A stretch of 62,983 nt of DNA, from the NCBI GenBank assembly GCA_024743405.1, contig JANSWP010000035.1, positions 1 through 62,983 of the forward strand, in the 5' to 3' direction. Every line of letters starts with the position of its first letter. The first letter of the stretch is position 1. A program made the position numbers and the translations under genes. The stretch is from Bacteroidota bacterium (GTDB lineage: Bacteria > Bacteroidota > Bacteroidia > Chitinophagales > Saprospiraceae). Under the pieces are notes generated by a model, which was not told the origin of the DNA, did no database searches, and was given only the letters and a program-made list of their open reading frames with translations. Positions 43,159 to 52,885 of the stretch are shown in pieces.

Positions 43159-44690
43159 AAAAAACAATCCGATTAATATTGGGCGACCAGCTCAATCATC
43201 AGCATTCTTGGTTTTCAAAAAAGGAAGACAATATCATTTATTGTCTTTTCGAGATGAGACAAGAAACGGACTATGTAGCCCATCACATTCAAAAGGTCGT
43301 TGGCTTTTTTGCGGCGATGCGAAATTTCGCTCAAGAATTAAGAGTCAAAGGTCATTCTGTCATTTATCTCAAGTTGGATGATTCCGAAAATCGGCAGTCA
43401 TTAACCACAAATATTAGCCAATTAATTTCTCAAAATAAGATTGGAAAATTCGAATATCTATTGCCTGATGAATGGCGATTAGATATTCAATTAAAGGAAT
43501 TTTGTAAAAAATTAAACATAGAATCAGAAGCCTTTAATACGGAACATTTCCTAACTACTCGAACTGAACTAGCTGATTTTTTCAAGGGGAAAAAGAACTA
43601 TTTGATGGAGTCATTTTATCGGAAAATGCGCCGTAAATATGATATCATGATGGATGGCGACCAACCAGTAACTGGTAAGTGGAATTATGATGCTGAAAAT
43701 CGCAAGAAAATACCCAAAGATCATTGCCCGCCTGAGCCGTTAATATTTGGAAAAGACGTTTCTGAAATTACAGAATTAATTGAAAAACAGGGTGTTAAAA
43801 CTATTGGTCAGATTGATTCAAAAAACTATTTGTGGCCTACTTCACGAGCAGAATCATTAGCGTTATTAAATTTTTTTGTAGAAGCGTGTTTACCAAATTT
43901 TGGTAATTTCCAGGATGCAATGACGCCTCATTTTTGGTCAGTTTATCACTCCCGATTGTCTTTTAGTTTGAATACGAAAATGATTTCTCCGTTAGAAGTT
44001 GTAAAGTGTGCGGTTGAATATTGGGAAGTAAATAAGGACAATATTTCTATTGCTCAAATAGAAGGTTTTGTACGTCAAATAATTGGTTGGCGCGAATATA
44101 TGAGAGGCATTTATTGGGCTAAAATGCCTGGTTTTGCCGAAATGAATTTCTTTGCAAACACCCGAAGATTGCCAAAGTGGTTTTGGACAGGCGACACTAA
44201 AATGCATTGTCTTAGACATTCCATAAAACAATCTTTGAATTATGCATACGCTCACCATATTCAACGATTAATGGTAACTGGTAATTTTTTGCTTTTGGCA
44301 GGTATTGACCCAAATGAGGTAGATGATTGGTATTTGGGCATTTATATTGATGCAATTGAATGGGTTGAAATAACCAATACACGCGGCATGAGCCAATTTG
44401 CAGATGGTGGAATTGTAGGCACTAAACCTTATGTTTCTTCCGCAAATTATATTGATAAAATGAGTCACTATTGTAAAGATTGTTTTTACAATAAAAAATT
44501 GAAAACAGGGGAAAGAGCTTGCCCATTCAATAGTTTATATTGGAATTTTTATGACCGAAACCGTGAAAAACTAGAAAAAAATCCACGTATTGGAATGGCA
44601 TATCGAACTTGGGACAAAATGAATCCGGACTCAAAAATGGCCATTTTGGAGCAGGCAGAATTTTATTTAAATAATTTAGATGAGTTGTGA
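43155..44690 (+). CDS. FeS-BCP photolyase (PhrB-like, prokaryotic 6-4 type)
   Basis: 511 aa. Starts [20 protein letters not shown], the N-terminus of the deoxyribodipyrimidine-photolyase-related family. Four cysteines for a [4Fe-4S] cluster are present: Cys352 (KMHCLRH), Cys440 and Cys443 (YCKDCFY) and Cys456 (ACPF). Each is exactly +2 relative to the Agrobacterium PhrB ligands as I recall them (350, 438, 441, 454). FAD-region helices [20 protein letters not shown] and [17 protein letters not shown] are conserved. It repairs 6-4 photoproducts with FAD and a lumazine antenna. It forms an operon with DUF2256. Confidence 0.92.
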   Translation: MKKTIRLILGDQLNHQHSWFSKKEDNIIYCLFEMRQETDYVAHHIQKVVGFFAAMRNFAQELRVKGHSVIYLKLDDSENRQSLTTNISQLISQNKIGKFEYLLPDEWRLDIQLKEFCKKLNIESEAFNTEHFLTTRTELADFFKGKKNYLMESFYRKMRRKYDIMMDGDQPVTGKWNYDAENRKKIPKDHCPPEPLIFGKDVSEITELIEKQGVKTIGQIDSKNYLWPTSRAESLALLNFFVEACLPNFGNFQDAMTPHFWSVYHSRLSFSLNTKMISPLEVVKCAVEYWEVNKDNISIAQIEGFVRQIIGWREYMRGIYWAKMPGFAEMNFFANTRRLPKWFWTGDTKMHCLRHSIKQSLNYAYAHHIQRLMVTGNFLLLAGIDPNEVDDWYLGIYIDAIEWVEITNTRGMSQFADGGIVGTKPYVSSANYIDKMSHYCKDCFYNKKLKTGERACPFNSLYWNFYDRNREKLEKNPRIGMAYRTWDKMNPDSKMAILEQAEFYLNNLDEL

Positions 44691-44726
44691 TTGCTTACTT
44701 TTGTCGATCCAAACAAATTCTAAAAT

Positions 44727-46016
44727 ATGATTCGAATACTCTTACTCTCTTTTTTTATTTCCTGTCTAGGGTTTTTCGCTTGTGAAAAGAAGACAAATAT
44801 TGTCGAAACGGCTGAAATCAATACAAATCCCTCGGCTAAAAATACAGTAGAGGCAATGACAAAACCTTACGTCATTTTGATTTCTTTAGATGGTTATCGC
44901 TGGGATTATACCCAGAGATTTAACCCACCTAATATTACAAAATTTGCCAATGAGGGCGTTAAAGCTGAAGCGATGTTGTCTTGTTTCCCCAGTAAAACAT
45001 TCCCTAATCATTACAGTATTGCAACAGGCATGTTTCCAGAAAATCATGGTATTGTGAATAATTCCTTTTATGATTATGAAAAGGATACGACGTATAAAAT
45101 TTATGATCGAAGTATTATCGAAGATGGAACTTGGTACGGTGGTACCCCGCTTTGGTTGAATGCTGCAAATTCAGGAATGCTAACGGCTAGTTTCTTTTTT
45201 GTGGGTTCGGAAGCAGATATTCAGGGAGTTCGACCCACTTATTATTATCGTTATAATGGAAATATCTCTAATACAAATAGAGTAACGCAGGTTTTGGATT
45301 GGTTGGATTTACCTGAGGAAAAAAGACCTCATTTGATAACCGCCTACTTCTCGGATATGGACGACACGGGACATTCATATGGTCCTAATGATGATGAAAA
45401 ATTATCAGAAACATTGATCGCATTGGATAAGACTTTAGGAGAATTATTTAAAGGTGTAAAAAAGACGAGATTGCCTGTGAATATCATTTTAGTCTCTGAC
45501 CATGGAATGATGGAAATTCCTGTTAATCAATTACTTCCGTTAGAATCAGTTTTTAACGATTCACTTTATCGAAGTGTTTCCGTTGGGGCAGTTGTACATT
45601 TATACTTGAATGAAAATGTGGATGAAAATTTGGTTTACGAAGACTTAAAATCAAAAGAAAATCATTGGAAAGTTTATCGAACTTCAGATTCAATTTTTTA
45701 TAAAATGAATCCAAACAACCCTCGTCTGGGGGATCTTTTAATTATTCCTGATAATCATTATTATTTCAAGACTGTTCGCCAAATTGGTATTCATAAATCA
45801 AATGAACAACCTGTTTTAGGACATCATGGATTTGACCCAGCACATCCTGACCTACACGCTATTTTTTATGCGAATGGGCCTGCTTTTAAGGGGAATAAGA
45901 CGATTGAGCCTTTTCGAAACATTCATATTTATCCTATGGTTTGTGAGGTTTTAGGATTGGAAGTGCCTAAAGAGGTGGATGGAGATCTGAAGGTTTTGAA
46001 ACCTATTTTGAAGTAA
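44727..46016 (+). CDS. Lipoprotein ectonucleotide pyrophosphatase/phosphodiesterase
   Basis: 429 aa. Lipoprotein signal (LLLSFFISCLGFFAC). Alkaline-phosphatase superfamily, NPP branch: metal Asp in VILISLDGYRWDY, nucleophile Thr in CFPSKTFPNHYSIATG, YFSDMDDTGHSYGP, LVSDHGM and LGHHGFDP supply the two-zinc site. It should hydrolyse phosphodiester or nucleotide substrates outside the inner membrane. It starts 36 bp behind the photolyase stop, so it may share the transcript but has no obvious functional link to DNA repair. Confidence 0.9.
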   Translation: MIRILLLSFFISCLGFFACEKKTNIVETAEINTNPSAKNTVEAMTKPYVILISLDGYRWDYTQRFNPPNITKFANEGVKAEAMLSCFPSKTFPNHYSIATGMFPENHGIVNNSFYDYEKDTTYKIYDRSIIEDGTWYGGTPLWLNAANSGMLTASFFFVGSEADIQGVRPTYYYRYNGNISNTNRVTQVLDWLDLPEEKRPHLITAYFSDMDDTGHSYGPNDDEKLSETLIALDKTLGELFKGVKKTRLPVNIILVSDHGMMEIPVNQLLPLESVFNDSLYRSVSVGAVVHLYLNENVDENLVYEDLKSKENHWKVYRTSDSIFYKMNPNNPRLGDLLIIPDNHYYFKTVRQIGIHKSNEQPVLGHHGFDPAHPDLHAIFYANGPAFKGNKTIEPFRNIHIYPMVCEVLGLEVPKEVDGDLKVLKPILK

Positions 46017-46084
46017 CGTTTAGTTGTGAATTAATATTGGGTGGTTTATGTCTTTTTGGGTCAGCATTTCAACAAGTTAAATAA

Positions 46085-46137
46085 GTTGATTATGTTGAAT
46101 GTGCTGATTATATCTTAACAACTTCAACGTAATCAAC
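46085..46137. other. Inverted repeat behind the phosphodiesterase gene
   Basis: GTTGATTATGTTGAA (46085-46099) and TTCAACGTAATCAAC (46123-46137) pair with one mismatch. No T tract follows, so a terminator is uncertain. Confidence 0.35.
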
Positions 46138-46229
46138 ATAATAACAAAACCATTTATAGAACAGCCTACAAATAAGATTGATCTAGTTAATGACCATGTA
46201 AAACCATAAAGAACCTAGGTTTTCAGGGC

Positions 46230-46560
46230 TATCGCCAGAAAAAACCGCCACCTCAAGTAGCGGGTAAATTAAGCAATCAAATCCATGTCTCTCCTTTTTT
46301 CCACGATGAAAAAAGAAGCAAAAAAATCTAGGCTGTGGATATTTTGACTAAAATTTAATTGCACTCGCGCAAACGACCCAAATGCTCGCAATGCTCGCGT
46401 GGGTAGTTTTTACACAATAAACACTGCCCCACAATTGAATTTCTTAACGCCAAAATCTCCAATGCCGCTGCGAAAACCGAAATATTCAGTTCAATAAACT
46501 AGCAAAAAATTATCGACAACATGTTGGTTTCCAACTGGGCTTAAGAGCCTAATATTTATA
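46230..46560. repeat. Family B interspersed repeat, copy 2
   Basis: Shares with 9375-9860, in the same order: CTATCGCCAGAAAAAA-type, AGGCTGTGGATATTTTGACT, AAATGCTCGCAATGCTCGCG, CAATTGAATTTCTTAACGCC, CAAAATCTCCAATGCCG, TATCGACAACATGTTGGTTT and GGGCTTAAGAGCCTAATATT. In both copies the GGCTTAAGAGCC end faces the 3' end of a minus-strand gene. Confidence 0.55.
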
Positions 46561-46590
46561 CCGCCTCAACTAATATTAACGGACCATTCT

Positions 46591-48864
46591 TTAAGTGGAA
46601 AATGAAAATCGTTTTCTTTTGATATTAATCGCTTTACTACTTCCTTCTTTCAATTTAAGTACTTTATTAATTTCAATATTCTCAAAAACTTCTGTTGTAT
46701 TTTGTTGATTTGGCCATTGAACGGTTACTTCCTTTATTTGAATGGCATCCCCTAAACCAGTTTCTAATTGAAGACTATTGGCACCAAAACTACTTCCGGT
46801 GGAAACAGTTCTGTAGAATATGATTTCTTGTCCATTTTCAGCTAGAGCAGTGATTTTGACTCTAGCACCGATAGCAGAACGGTTAGATTCAGTCCCTTCT
46901 AATATTAATGTCACCCAACTTTTTTCTTGTCCTATGGGATTCAAAAAAAGTGCATCTCCAAAAACATCCCCTTCATAGGCACCTCCTAAGACACAGAAAA
47001 TATCTTCATCTCCATCATTATCAAAATCACCAAAACCCACTCCATGACCTTTTTGAACATGTCCCAAACCACTTGAAGTGGTTACATCCTGAAAGGTTTT
47101 ACCCCGATTGTTCCGAAACATTTTATTAGGCACAACAGCGGTATAGCTGGGTTCCCCAGTTCCAAGATAAAAATCTAACCATCCATCATTATCTATATCC
47201 CCATAATTAGAACCCATAGCATACATCCCTTCAAGAAGCCCCATTTCTGTTGATTGATCAGTAAAGGAGCCGTCGCCATTATTTTTATATAATCTCGGAT
47301 TTCCGATACCAAATTTTCCTGTGAAATTCATAGCTGCAACCGCTGCCACAGATTGAGGACCTTCCTTGTCAAGAAAACCAAAAGCGGCAACAAAGATATC
47401 TTCCCAACCATCATTATTATAATCCCAAAACCAGCAAGGAAAACTATTTTTAGGTTCTCCGATTTGGTATTGAGCTTGAGCCCTTTGAAAAGAAACGGCA
47501 CCTGTGGAGGAAGTTCCATTATTGATAAATAATCGATTTTTATTTCGAAGAAAAGACAAATATAAGTCAGGCAATCCATCATTATTTATATCTCCAGAAG
47601 TCACTCCTTTTACCATGCCGGCTATATTCTCAAGACCTGATTCGTAAATTTTGTTACTAAAAGTACCATCACCATTATTGATAAATAATTCGCAAGGGAA
47701 ATGTGCCTCCTCTGAGGAAGATTCATTGCCAATAAATACATCTAGCCAACCATCTTTATTGAAATCTGCCCAATTGGCGGTTTGAGTAGGGGCGTAAGAA
47801 AGTAATCCTGTCTCAATAGTTACATCTGTAAAAGTACCGTCACCATTATTGCGGATTAAGGAGTTTGGAATTTTCCCTTCTCCTTCAAACCATGCACCTC
47901 TAAGAACAAAAATATCTAACCATCCATCATTATTATAATCGCAATGGTTGATGTTAAGACCGCCTATCAATCCTGCTAGTTTGGAGGTTCCAGTCATATC
48001 TGTAAAGGTGCCATCGCCATTATTCTTAAAAAATCGAATTTGGTCATATAGCCCCCAAGAGGAAGCAATGATATCCAAAAAACCGTCATTGTTAAAATCA
48101 TCTACACAAGTACCACCTGATAATGCAAGTGTATTGATACCCAGTTTGTGAGCGATATTTTGAAATTTCGGTATTTGATAATCGGATTCAAACGCTTTTT
48201 TATCTAAGCGCCATTTGGCAGGCACTTTCTCAGGATATTCACCTAAGCTCATATAGGCAAAATTGAGCATCCAAATAGCTTCGTAATCCTCAGGTTTTTC
48301 CTCAAGCATTTTTTTGTAAATATCAATTGCCACCCTAACGGATTGTTGCATTTCATATATACCTTCACCTTCAAATGGCAGGATACAACGATCTTCATTA
48401 TATCGTTCGATACAGTTGTTTTGTTCTCCCAGTCGAATATAGGCTAATGCCCTTAACCTGTTAATTTGATAGAAAGTAGGCGGGTTCTTATAATTCATTT
48501 GTTCCAATTGGCGTAACAGGTTTTCTAAAACCATAATGGCATCTTCATTTTGTCCTGCCTTTAATAATTCATTGGAATAAAACAATTGCCCCTTTAGCTG
48601 TTCTACTGGTTCGGTGGTTTGTTCGACAATTTTCCTATATCGAACAGCTCGTTCGCTATTTGCAAAATACACCGTTTTCATAGGATCTAATTTCTGAACG
48701 GATTCTCGTATTAACTTGATCATTTCAGCTGTCCCATCGTTTTTCTTTTCTTTCAATCCGTCTTTCGTCGCTTCTTGATGTTCGGAGGATGTGCAGCTAA
48801 TTTGAAATAAGGTCAACAAAAAGAGTAAGCTCAAAAATTTTGTCTTATAATTTATCAACAGCAT
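46591..48864 (-). CDS. CRTAC1-type lipoprotein with FG-GAP/VCBS repeats
   Basis: 757 aa. Lipoprotein signal (FLSLLFLLTLFQISC), a helical TPR-like region (about 60-210; LKAGQNEDAIMVLENLLRQL, EAIWMLNFAYMSLGEYPEKV), then seven or so FG-GAP/VCBS units with calcium-loop pattern DxNxDG (CVDDFNNDGFLDIIASSWGL, DYNNDGWLDIFVLRGAWF, DINNDGLPDLYLSFLRN, DIDNDGWLDFYLGTGEP, DFDNDGDEDIFCVLGG) and a C-terminal ASPIC/UnbV domain (GARVKITALAENGQEIIF, GLGDAIQIKEVTVQWPN). It is a surface or periplasmic calcium-binding propeller, and common in Bacteroidota. Role not known. Confidence 0.88.
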   Translation of the reverse strand: MLLINYKTKFLSLLFLLTLFQISCTSSEHQEATKDGLKEKKNDGTAEMIKLIRESVQKLDPMKTVYFANSERAVRYRKIVEQTTEPVEQLKGQLFYSNELLKAGQNEDAIMVLENLLRQLEQMNYKNPPTFYQINRLRALAYIRLGEQNNCIERYNEDRCILPFEGEGIYEMQQSVRVAIDIYKKMLEEKPEDYEAIWMLNFAYMSLGEYPEKVPAKWRLDKKAFESDYQIPKFQNIAHKLGINTLALSGGTCVDDFNNDGFLDIIASSWGLYDQIRFFKNNGDGTFTDMTGTSKLAGLIGGLNINHCDYNNDGWLDIFVLRGAWFEGEGKIPNSLIRNNGDGTFTDVTIETGLLSYAPTQTANWADFNKDGWLDVFIGNESSSEEAHFPCELFINNGDGTFSNKIYESGLENIAGMVKGVTSGDINNDGLPDLYLSFLRNKNRLFINNGTSSTGAVSFQRAQAQYQIGEPKNSFPCWFWDYNNDGWEDIFVAAFGFLDKEGPQSVAAVAAMNFTGKFGIGNPRLYKNNGDGSFTDQSTEMGLLEGMYAMGSNYGDIDNDGWLDFYLGTGEPSYTAVVPNKMFRNNRGKTFQDVTTSSGLGHVQKGHGVGFGDFDNDGDEDIFCVLGGAYEGDVFGDALFLNPIGQEKSWVTLILEGTESNRSAIGARVKITALAENGQEIIFYRTVSTGSSFGANSLQLETGLGDAIQIKEVTVQWPNQQNTTEVFENIEINKVLKLKEGSSKAINIKRKRFSFST

Positions 48865-48909
48865 GATTTAATATTTTCTAATTCTAATTTGGTACTTATC
48901 AGAAGCATA

Positions 48910-49072
48910 GGAACGTGCAAAGAATAAGTTATCAAGGTTTGGGGAAATTATTTTGGTTTTAGCCGAGGCAAAACACGCAGGCATAGCCTTGCTACGGCGA
49001 GTATTTTTAACGAAAGATAAAATCAAAAGAATCCAATCCGCCTAATGTTATAAGTTATTCTTTATACGTTCC
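48910..49072. repeat. Family A intergenic palindrome
   Basis: Arms GGAACGTGCAAAGAATAAGT (48910-48929) and ATTCTTTATACGTTCC (to 49072) pair. The core AGCCGAGGCAAAACACGCAG, GCATAGCCTTGCTACGGCGA and GTATTTTTAACG is the clearest in the window. A short perfect palindrome GTTTGAGTTGAACTCAAAC (49094-49112) follows. Confidence 0.7.
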
Positions 49073-49134
49073 ATACTATCAATTAATATGCTAGTTTGAG
49101 TTGAACTCAAACAGTTAAGTGTTGAAAGAAAGCG

Positions 49135-49303
49135 TTACTAAGTAACGAACAAATAATAAGTCCGCCATTTGAAGTTACAGATTTTGTACTAACACTAGGC
49201 ATTTTTTGAAGGAATACCCCAAGCTATTGCTGAAAAAAATAACGACGGATTAGTACAAAAGATGATCGGTGAAATGATGGAGTTATTCTTTACTCGTTAC
49301 TAA
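49135..49303. repeat. Family A-related palindrome with variant core
   Basis: Arms TTACTAAGTAACGAACAAAT (from 49135) and ATTCTTTACTCGTTACTAA (to 49303) pair. The interior (GATTTTGTACTAACACTAGG, GGAATACCCCAAGCTATTGC) lacks GAGGCAAAA but is shared with the partial copy at 16345-16441. The right end is 15 bp from the di-heme protein stop codon. Confidence 0.65.
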
Positions 49304-49317
49304 ACCAGCTTCTATTC

Positions 49318-50400
49318 CTAAAAAGGCGTTTTGTAAGCCTCATTATTCAAAAAAGTCTCATCTGTCAATGTCTTCAAAAAATTAATTAGGTCTGTCTTGT
49401 CTTGAGCTGTCAATCCTAAACCAGTAGCTTTTGTATTTAAAATGGCTGGATCAACAGAGGAAGACTCTTGAATACCTGTATTGTAATGGTCAATTACTTC
49501 CTCTAAAGTTTGGAATCTCCCGTCGTGCATATAAGGTTGAGTGACAGCAATGTTTCGGAGACTAGGGACTTTAAATTTACCTCGATCGGCAGGGTTTTGG
49601 GTGACATTTTCGCGACCCATATCTGTCATAGTTGCGTCTGAGTCCAAACCATTATTCATGTACCGGTCATTTTCAAAATTGGATCCGCCATGGCAGTGGA
49701 CACAATCAGCGCCTGATAGATCAGGAAAAAATGGATTGTATTCTGTCTCAAAAAGCAGTCTTCCGCGTTCTTCACTTTCGGTCAATTCAACCGTGCCAGC
49801 GAGGTATCGGTCATATTTTGAATCATAAGACACAATGCTCATCATGAATTGCTCCATCGCTAAAGACATTTTATCTGGAGTAATTTCCTCCGAACCAAAG
49901 GTGCGCATGAATTGATCTCGATAAGTTTTTGTATTGCTCAATTTGGCGACCACATTATCCAACGTCTCATTCATTTCCAATGGATCTTGAATAGGCTTTA
50001 AGGATTGATCCCGCAATAAATGTGCTCGACCATCCCAAAAGAACTCATTGGAATGCCATGCCATATTAAAAATGGGCATTGCTTGTCTTCCGCCGGGTAA
50101 GCCCTTTACACCAATTGAAAAACGGTTGGTATCAGAAAACCCGTCAGCTTGTTGGTGACAATCGGCACAGGCTTGGGAACCGTCTTTTGACAACATCGTT
50201 TCGTAAAATAGCATTCTACCCAACTCCACACCTTGAACGGTTAATGGATTATCTGCGGGTAAATCGGGCATTGGTAACCCGCCGTATTCCAATAGATATG
50301 GTGTTTCGTCAATTACGACATTGGGATCGTTGTCTTTATCACAGGCATTGATGAGTAAAATGCCGGAAAATAGAATAGCAATATATTTTAGTTTAGGCAT
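49318..50400 (-). CDS. Di-heme cytochrome c peroxidase-type lipoprotein (MbnH/MauG family), copy 1
   Basis: 360 aa. Lipoprotein signal (IAILFSGILLINAC). Two c-type heme sites: CADCH after MLSKDGSQA, and CVHCH in LSGADCVHCHGGSNFEND. Ligand region NIAVTQPYMHDGRFQTLEEV and IDHYNTG as in di-heme peroxidase/MauG proteins. It starts 10 bp behind the paralogous di-heme gene and belongs to the MbnP operon. The close relative MbnH oxidises a tryptophan of MbnP to kynurenine; a duplicated partner suggests two enzymes for one substrate, or a peroxidase beside an MbnH. Confidence 0.88.
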   Translation of the reverse strand: MPKLKYIAILFSGILLINACDKDNDPNVVIDETPYLLEYGGLPMPDLPADNPLTVQGVELGRMLFYETMLSKDGSQACADCHQQADGFSDTNRFSIGVKGLPGGRQAMPIFNMAWHSNEFFWDGRAHLLRDQSLKPIQDPLEMNETLDNVVAKLSNTKTYRDQFMRTFGSEEITPDKMSLAMEQFMMSIVSYDSKYDRYLAGTVELTESEERGRLLFETEYNPFFPDLSGADCVHCHGGSNFENDRYMNNGLDSDATMTDMGRENVTQNPADRGKFKVPSLRNIAVTQPYMHDGRFQTLEEVIDHYNTGIQESSSVDPAILNTKATGLGLTAQDKTDLINFLKTLTDETFLNNEAYKTPF

Positions 50401-50410
50401 GAAATTCAGA

Positions 50411-51430
50411 TTAATTGTTAAATAATTTATTGTTTATAAAAGTCTCATCCGTTAATGATTTTAAAAAGTGAACAAGGTCAGTTTTCTCAAATTCTGTCAA
50501 ATGAAGTGGTTGAATAAGTTGATTTTTGTGAGGGTGATTCCTCCCACCAGAATTATAGTGATCAATAACTTCCTCTAAAGAATTCATTGAGCCATCATGC
50601 ATATAGGGTGCGGTCAATTCGATATTTCGAAGGCTTGGCGTTTTAAATAAGGCTATATCTGATTCTTCACCAGTTAGTCTAAATCGCCCTACGTCTTCGT
50701 ATTCCTCGTATAAGCCATTATTTTCAAAGGTATAATTGCTAAAATTAAAGTCTGAATGGCAGTTTGAACAATTAGTTTTCTCACTAAAAAAAAGATTCAT
50801 ACCTCTAATTTCGGAATCCGTCAAGGCATTTTTTTTATCATAATTCGTGTACTGATCATAAGGACTATAACCACTCAATAGGCTTCTTTCAAAACAAGCC
50901 AAAGCACGAGTTATTACAAAATGATCAGGTGTTCGATCATAAGCTTTTTTGGACATCAAAACATAAATCGAATCGTTGTCCAATCGCTCAGCGATTAAGA
51001 CAATATTGAAATCAAATTCATTATGTTCTTGTATAGGGACTAAAATTTGCATTTCCAAAGTTGGTACTCCGCCTTCGCGAGTAAAATATGGATGATAGGC
51101 AACATTCGCTAAAGTAGGTGAATTGCGCGTTCCAATTCGATTTTCAACGCCCAAGCTGAAGGGTACATCGTCGCTAAATGCTAATTTGGGTTGGTGACAA
51201 GAAGCACAACTTATTGAAGAATCTGCCGATAATACAGGGTCGAAAAAGAGCTTTTTACCCAATTCCCACCGGGCGATGGTGAATTCATTTCCTTCTGGGA
51301 AATTAATTTCAGGAAAACCTTGCGGAATATCCATTAAATCGGGAACATACGAAGGCTCTATATTTTCCTCGTTTTTACAAGAAAAAATAAGAAATACGAT
51401 TCCGAAAATATAAAGCCCTCGTACCATCAT
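50411..51430 (-). CDS. Di-heme MbnH-like lipoprotein, copy 2
   Basis: 339 aa. Signal with lipobox (YIFGIVFLIFSC). Heme sites CASCH (SADSSISCASCHQPKLAFSD) and CSNCH (EKTNCSNCHSDFNFSNYTFE), plus NIELTAPYMHDGSMNSLEEV and FLKSLTDETF. Its ATG overlaps the stop of the MbnP gene (TAATG), so it is translationally coupled to MbnP and is the best MbnH candidate; the next gene is its paralogue. Confidence 0.88.
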   Translation of the reverse strand: MMVRGLYIFGIVFLIFSCKNEENIEPSYVPDLMDIPQGFPEINFPEGNEFTIARWELGKKLFFDPVLSADSSISCASCHQPKLAFSDDVPFSLGVENRIGTRNSPTLANVAYHPYFTREGGVPTLEMQILVPIQEHNEFDFNIVLIAERLDNDSIYVLMSKKAYDRTPDHFVITRALACFERSLLSGYSPYDQYTNYDKKNALTDSEIRGMNLFFSEKTNCSNCHSDFNFSNYTFENNGLYEEYEDVGRFRLTGEESDIALFKTPSLRNIELTAPYMHDGSMNSLEEVIDHYNSGGRNHPHKNQLIQPLHLTEFEKTDLVHFLKSLTDETFINNKLFNN

Positions 51431-52398
51431 TACTTCGAAATTAATTTTTTAGAAATGACCGTTTGACCATCTTTAATCAAACTGACAATAAATAAACCTG
51501 AGTTATTCAAAGTCAAGTCAATTGTAGTATTACTTTTTACTTCACTGAAATATAGAATTTGTCGGCCTAAAATATCCGAAATAGCAACTTGGTAAGTCCT
51601 ATTTTCTGTTGCAGCAACCATAAAATTTGTCGCTCCACTTTGAGTTGGATTTGGGAAAACATTAAAGCTGCTAACCTCACTAAAATCTACTGTTGAATTC
51701 ACATTGTCGGACGGACTGAAAACATAATCTCGGAAGTTTTCGAGCGCTTGCTTGGCTTCGCCATCTTCACCATGTACAATCACGCCACCGTTAAGCGCAA
51801 TATCTTCCAAAGCACGTGCATAATCTGCGTCCAGATTAATTGTAACTACATTATTTTGTGCCGTTGTCGTCAAAGGAATTTCTGTTTTGAAATAATTATC
51901 GTCACCTAAGCCATGTAATTGGCAAAGTTGGCTCAAAGTATTGCCACCGTTCCCCTCATAAGCGATAAAGCGATAACCTGGAGTCCATCCCCAATGCATA
52001 GAAGGGAAAGTAGGAGCTAAAGGATGACCAGCAGGCCAGCTTGAAGGGTCTAAATGATTGTGATCCGGGTCAACGCCAATATGAAAATGAATGGCTTCCA
52101 CAGCATCAATAGGATGGTCACCTAAATCAATTTGAGTAGAGGCAGAGGCATTCGCTAAAATCCAAAGATCTTTAATTCCTGTTTCCGTGCCGCCATCGTG
52201 AATGATAGAAATTTCGGAAATATAATATTCCATCCTTGTGACATTAAAGTTGTGGTCTATATTGTTTGAGGATGCCATATTCATTTCGAAATCTTCTCCA
52301 TTTAATTTATGGTGAATATTTAATTGAACATTGTTTTGGGCAAACACATATACATTGAGTGTGCAAAAAGTGATTAAGAGAAGTATAAATTTTTTCAT
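51430..52398 (-). CDS. MbnP-family copper-associated protein with T9SS sorting domain
   Basis: 322 aa. Signal peptide (FILLLITFCTLNVYVFAQ). MbnP domain at about 22-225 with MEYYISEISIIHDGGTETGI, HFHIGVDPDHNHLDPSSWPA, MHWGWTPGYRFIAYEG and CQLHGLGDDNYFKTEIPLTT. The tryptophan in the MHWGW motif region is a candidate for the kynurenine-forming residue. A C-terminal T9SS type A domain follows from about 240 (FNVFPNPTQSG, YQVAISDILGRQILYFSEVK, LFIVSLIKDGQTVISKKLIS). MbnP binds copper. The T9SS tail would place it on the cell surface, unlike periplasmic MbnP of methanotrophs. Confidence 0.88.
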   Translation of the reverse strand: MKKFILLLITFCTLNVYVFAQNNVQLNIHHKLNGEDFEMNMASSNNIDHNFNVTRMEYYISEISIIHDGGTETGIKDLWILANASASTQIDLGDHPIDAVEAIHFHIGVDPDHNHLDPSSWPAGHPLAPTFPSMHWGWTPGYRFIAYEGNGGNTLSQLCQLHGLGDDNYFKTEIPLTTTAQNNVVTINLDADYARALEDIALNGGVIVHGEDGEAKQALENFRDYVFSPSDNVNSTVDFSEVSSFNVFPNPTQSGATNFMVAATENRTYQVAISDILGRQILYFSEVKSNTTIDLTLNNSGLFIVSLIKDGQTVISKKLISK

Positions 52399-52466
52399 TT
52401 TAAATAAATTTCATTGAATAAATTGTCTTATTCCTTGGCTAGAAACAAGGCTATTTATTAAGGTTA

Positions 52467-52706
52467 TTAGTGATTATGACCGTCTTTTTTATGGGCTTCA
52501 TTTTTTACATAATCCATGTCGCAAACTGGGCATTTCCCTGGCTTATCACTACCACTACCGTCGCAGTGCATATGGCATATATAAGTAGAGGTATATTCTT
52601 TACCCTGTTGTTCTTTTGATTCTTCTGTGTTGTCTCCACAGGAATATATAGCTATACTAGATGCTACAAAAGCAAGAGACAGTAAAATAAATTTTAAATT
52701 TTTCAT
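52467..52706 (-). CDS. Heavy-metal-binding-domain (HMBD) lipoprotein
   Basis: 79 aa. Lipoprotein signal (LLSLAFVASSIAIYSC), a polar spacer and the HMBD motif YICHMHCDGSGSDKPGKCPV then CDMDYVKNEAHKKDGHNH, usually YICPMHC...CPVCGM. It binds copper or other soft metals in the envelope. First gene of the MbnP operon on this strand (68 bp before MbnP). Confidence 0.9.
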   Translation of the reverse strand: MKNLKFILLSLAFVASSIAIYSCGDNTEESKEQQGKEYTSTYICHMHCDGSGSDKPGKCPVCDMDYVKNEAHKKDGHNH

Positions 52707-52885
52707 TGATTGAAAATTTATGAATTCATTAATTGGGCTAGTCTGGATAAAACTAAAGCCTTTTTGATGATTCTTCTTTGAATTCTCTAAAGCAATTACA
52801 TTATTGATTTTTTGAAAAAATAAACGGCTTTAGCCATTACGACACATTATTGAATCGAGTGGTCAAAGGAAATGAATACTTATAG

